Shown here one piece after another: positions 61,635 to 64,000 of a stretch of DNA of 64,000 bases (positions are counted from its first letter, which is position 1; the number at the start of each line of letters is the position of its first letter). A program made the translations under genes and the position numbers. This DNA is from Methylobacterium brachythecii (GTDB lineage: Bacteria > Pseudomonadota > Alphaproteobacteria > Rhizobiales > Beijerinckiaceae): positions 248,001-312,000 of the forward strand of contig NZ_JACIDN010000001.1 in NCBI RefSeq assembly GCF_014196345.1. The letters are read 5' to 3'. The notes under the pieces were generated by a model, which saw only the letters and a list, made by a program, of their open reading frames with translations, was not told the DNA's origin and did not search any database.

Positions 61635-62909
61635 ATGGCTCTCTCGGCACCCGGCTCCCTCGCACAGGGGGGCGACCTGATCGAAGCGAACGGACGCAGC
61701 TACGCGCGGCCCCAGCGGCCGACCATCGTGATCTGCCTCGACGGCTTCGATCCCGACTACCTCAACCGCGGCATCGCCGACGGCACGCTGCCGACCATGG
61801 CCGCCCTCCAGAAGCGGGGCTATCTCGGCACGGCCCTAGCCTCGCTGCCGACCACGACGAACACCAACAACACCTCGATCGTCACCGGCGTGCCGCCTGC
61901 GATCCACGGCATCAACGGCAACTACTATCTCGATGCCGAGACCGGCGAAGAGATCATGGTGACCGACGCGCGCCGCCTGCGCTGCGGCACCATCCTCGGC
62001 GCGATGAGCCAGGCCGGCGTGCGCACCGCCGTGGTCACCGCCAAGCACAAGCTCCTGAAGGTGCTCGCCTACGAGATGGACGGCATCGCCTTCTCCTCGG
62101 AGAAGCCCGACAGCGGCGACCTCTCGGCGCTCGGCGTCTCGGGTGGTGAGGAACTCGTCGGCCGCAGCAGGCCCGACCAGTACTCGGCCGACCTCTCGCT
62201 CTTCGCCCTCGACGCCGGGCTGAAGCTGCTGGCTTCGTCGGCCAAGCCCAAGCTGATGTACCTGTCGACCTCCGACTACGTTCAGCACAAATACGAGCCC
62301 GGCGAGCCCGAATCCGACGCCTTCCACGGCGAGGTCGACCGGCGCATCGCGCGCATGATCGAGCTCGGCGCCACGGTGGCGCTGACGGCCGATCACGGCA
62401 TGGCCGACAAGTCGACGGCCGAGGGCCAGCCGAGCGTGGTCTATGTCGAGGACGCGCTCAACGCGCGCTTCGGCGCCGGCAGCGTGCGGGTGATCTGCCC
62501 GATCGCCGATCCCTTCGTGCGCCACCACGGCGCACTCGGTGGCTTCGTCCGGGTGCACATGCTGAAGCCCGGCAATGTCGGCGAGATGATCGCTTTCGCG
62601 CGCTCCCTGCCCGGCATCGAACTCGTGCTCGACCGCGCCACTGTCTGCGAGCGCTTCCAGCTTCCGCCGGACCGCGAGGGCGATTTCGCGGTCTTCTCGG
62701 ATCGCTCCACCGTGGTCGGCGCACGCCGCGAGGATCACGACCTCTCGGCCCTCGGCAACCATCGCCTGCGCTCGCATGGCGGCATCGGCGAGCAGCGCGT
62801 GCCCTTCCTGCTCTCGCGGCCTCTCAACCGCGACTACCGCGAGCGGGCCGAGACCGGCGTGCTGCGCAACCTCGACATCTTCGATTTCGCCCTGAACGGC
62901 GTCGCCTGA
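61635..62909 (+). CDS. phnA: Phosphonoacetate hydrolase
   Basis: A 424-residue alkaline-phosphatase-superfamily enzyme that cleaves the C-P bond of phosphonoacetate to acetate and phosphate. The metal and nucleophile motifs are ICLDGFDPDYL (D36), TTTNTNNTSIVTG (nucleophile Thr about 75), STSDYVQHKYEPG, LTADHGMADKS and RSHGGIGEQRVPF, as in PhnA. The ATG at 61635 begins MALSAPGSLAQGG; an upstream reading to 61527 has no support. A PstS-like gene follows by 18 nt. Confidence 0.9.
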   Translation: MALSAPGSLAQGGDLIEANGRSYARPQRPTIVICLDGFDPDYLNRGIADGTLPTMAALQKRGYLGTALASLPTTTNTNNTSIVTGVPPAIHGINGNYYLDAETGEEIMVTDARRLRCGTILGAMSQAGVRTAVVTAKHKLLKVLAYEMDGIAFSSEKPDSGDLSALGVSGGEELVGRSRPDQYSADLSLFALDAGLKLLASSAKPKLMYLSTSDYVQHKYEPGEPESDAFHGEVDRRIARMIELGATVALTADHGMADKSTAEGQPSVVYVEDALNARFGAGSVRVICPIADPFVRHHGALGGFVRVHMLKPGNVGEMIAFARSLPGIELVLDRATVCERFQLPPDREGDFAVFSDRSTVVGARREDHDLSALGNHRLRSHGGIGEQRVPFLLSRPLNRDYRERAETGVLRNLDIFDFALNGVA

Positions 62910-62927
62910 GCCGAAGGAACCAGACCC

Positions 62928-63941
62928 ATGCGCACGATCTCATTCGGCGTTCTGGCGGTGATGGCCGTCGCGTCGATCCAGCCTGCCCGCGCCCAGACGA
63001 TCCTCGGCACCGGATCCGCCTTCGCCCAGCCGCTCTATGCGAAATGGGCGCAGGACACGAAGGCAAGCACCGGCATCGCACTCAACTATCAAGCGGCAGG
63101 ATCGAGCGTCGGACAGACGCAAGTGCTGAAGGGGCTGACTGATTTCGGGGCCTCGGACGTGCCGATGGAGGATGCGAAACTGCAGGAGGCCGATATTCTG
63201 CAGTTTCCCACCGCGGCCGGCGGCGTCGCGGTGGTGGTCAACATCCCCGGCGTGGCCCCAGGCCAGCTCCGGCTGACCGGTGACGTGATCGCCGACATCT
63301 ACATGGGCCAGATCAAGAGCTGGGACGATGCGCGGATCGCGGCGCTCAATCCGGGCCTGAGCCTGCCGAAGCTCGGGATCGCGCCGTTCTACCATGCGGG
63401 CGGGTCGGGCACGACCTACGCTGTCGCCCGCTACCTAGCGAAGGTGAGCGAGCCCTGGCGGACGAAGATGGGCGTCGGGCTGACGCTCGACTGGCCGGTC
63501 GGCGCCGGCGTGAAGGGCAGCTACGGCGCCGCCACCACCGTCGCCCTGACCACCGGCGGGATCGGCTACGCCGAGAATTCCTATGCGATGGCCAATAAGC
63601 TCTCGACCGCGCAGCTCAAGAACCAGGCCGGCCGGTTCGTGTCGCCGAGCGGAGAGGCTTTCGCGGCTGCAGCCGAGAACGCGGACTGGGCGAAGGCGAA
63701 AAACTTCGCGGTCGACCTGACCTACCAGCCGGGGGAGCGTAGCTGGCCCATCGTCACCGCGACCTTCGTGCTCGTGCCGAAGAGCCCGGCCAAGGCGGCC
63801 TCCTCGGCGACGATCCTCAAGTTCTTCGGCTGGGCCTTCGCGCATGGCGACGAGGCGGCGAAGTCGCTGCAATACGTGCCGCTGCCGCGCAGCGTGAAAG
63901 CGCAGATCGAGGGGACCTGGGGCAAGCAGGCCGCCCGGTAA
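62928..63941 (+). CDS. PstS-like periplasmic anion-binding protein with altered ligand residues
   Basis: A 337-residue solute-binding protein with a signal peptide (1-22, ending ARAQ). It aligns closely, from memory, with E. coli PstS: LGTGSAFAQPLYAKWA, ALNYQAAGSSVGQ, DFGASDVPMEDAKLQ, GDVIADIYMGQIKSWDD, YLAKVSEPW, ADWAKAKNF, LKFFGWAFAHGD. Ligand positions differ: the T10 equivalent is A31, the R135 equivalent is H156 and the D137 equivalent is G158. D77 (D56 equivalent), S160, G161 and T162 are retained. No pstCAB genes are in view. It likely shares an operon with the phosphonoacetate hydrolase. Confidence 0.9.
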   Translation: MRTISFGVLAVMAVASIQPARAQTILGTGSAFAQPLYAKWAQDTKASTGIALNYQAAGSSVGQTQVLKGLTDFGASDVPMEDAKLQEADILQFPTAAGGVAVVVNIPGVAPGQLRLTGDVIADIYMGQIKSWDDARIAALNPGLSLPKLGIAPFYHAGGSGTTYAVARYLAKVSEPWRTKMGVGLTLDWPVGAGVKGSYGAATTVALTTGGIGYAENSYAMANKLSTAQLKNQAGRFVSPSGEAFAAAAENADWAKAKNFAVDLTYQPGERSWPIVTATFVLVPKSPAKAASSATILKFFGWAFAHGDEAAKSLQYVPLPRSVKAQIEGTWGKQAAR

Positions 63942-64000
63942 CCGTCATTGCGAGGCGAAGCCGAAGCAATCCAGGGCAAACGGGCCAACGTCGCGGCTGT
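63942..64000. repeat. CCGTCATTGC repeat, truncated by the window end
   Basis: CCGTCATTGCGAGGCGAAGCC followed by GAAGCAATCCAGGG (63942-63976, key text), then a spacer resembling that of the 57820 element (AACGGGCCAACGTCGCGG). The right arm would lie beyond base 64000. Confidence 0.75.

Overview
The window is GC-rich (my estimate is high 60s percent) chromosomal DNA of an alphaproteobacterium, most likely a Methylobacterium/Methylorubrum-type member of the Hyphomicrobiales. This rests on established gene families and gene order. The markers are a cycHJKL-type cytochrome c maturation operon, an lptCAB-rpoN-hpf-ptsN chain, a phaR-phaA-phaB polyhydroxybutyrate locus, an IalB-family protein, and the end of a gene-transfer-agent-like (GTA-like) tail cluster. 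I saw no rRNA, tRNA, CRISPR array or intact insertion sequence.

Layout. 1-5.8 kb: 3' end of a GTA/phage-like tail and lysis module (TIM-barrel tail protein, DUF2793/C1q-like fibre, GH24 lysozyme, small membrane proteins). 6-9.2 kb: a PepSY protein and a PhoP/PhoQ-like two-component pair split by an opposite-strand vapBC toxin-antitoxin pair. 9.4-14.3 kb: ccmI-ccmE-ccmF-ccmH. 14.4-20.9 kb: GGDEF protein, rlmN, porin-like protein, gamma-glutamyltransferase, single-domain response regulator. 21-25.5 kb: hpt with an exact 203-bp tandem duplication at its 3' end, a zinc-ribbon DUF3426 protein, ftsEX, a YdcF-family protein. 25.5-33 kb: minus-strand lptC-lptA-lptB-(unknown)-rpoN-hpf-ptsN chain, short RNase D, ComEA-like protein. 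33-40 kb: DoxX protein, rpmF, phaR/phaAB, a LysR-aldo/keto reductase divergent pair. 39.7-43 kb: a four-gene overlapping operon around a DUF4166 dehydrogenase-like protein. 43-49.5 kb: divergent PEP carboxylase, MBL-like protein, HAD phosphatase, IalB-like protein. 50-55.5 kb: argH/tlpA divergent pair, ArsR-AHSA1 pair, and nhaA preceded by a decayed partial copy of itself. 55.7-61.4 kb: beta-propeller protein, haloacid dehalogenase, chrA, glyQ. 60.5-64 kb: LysR regulator divergent from a phosphonoacetate hydrolase and a PstS-like protein with altered ligand residues.

Most of the window is housekeeping: envelope biogenesis (LPS export, division, cytochrome c assembly), nitrogen/PTS regulation and carbon storage. 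The accessory signal lies in the GTA-like module, the vapBC insertion, several intergenic palindrome families (one apparently read through by ccmH), two exact tandem duplications, the nhaA remnant, and the phosphonate/PstS-like locus at the right end. Start codons were chosen from Shine-Dalgarno spacing, overlap with neighbours and family N-termini, and alternatives are given where they matter.
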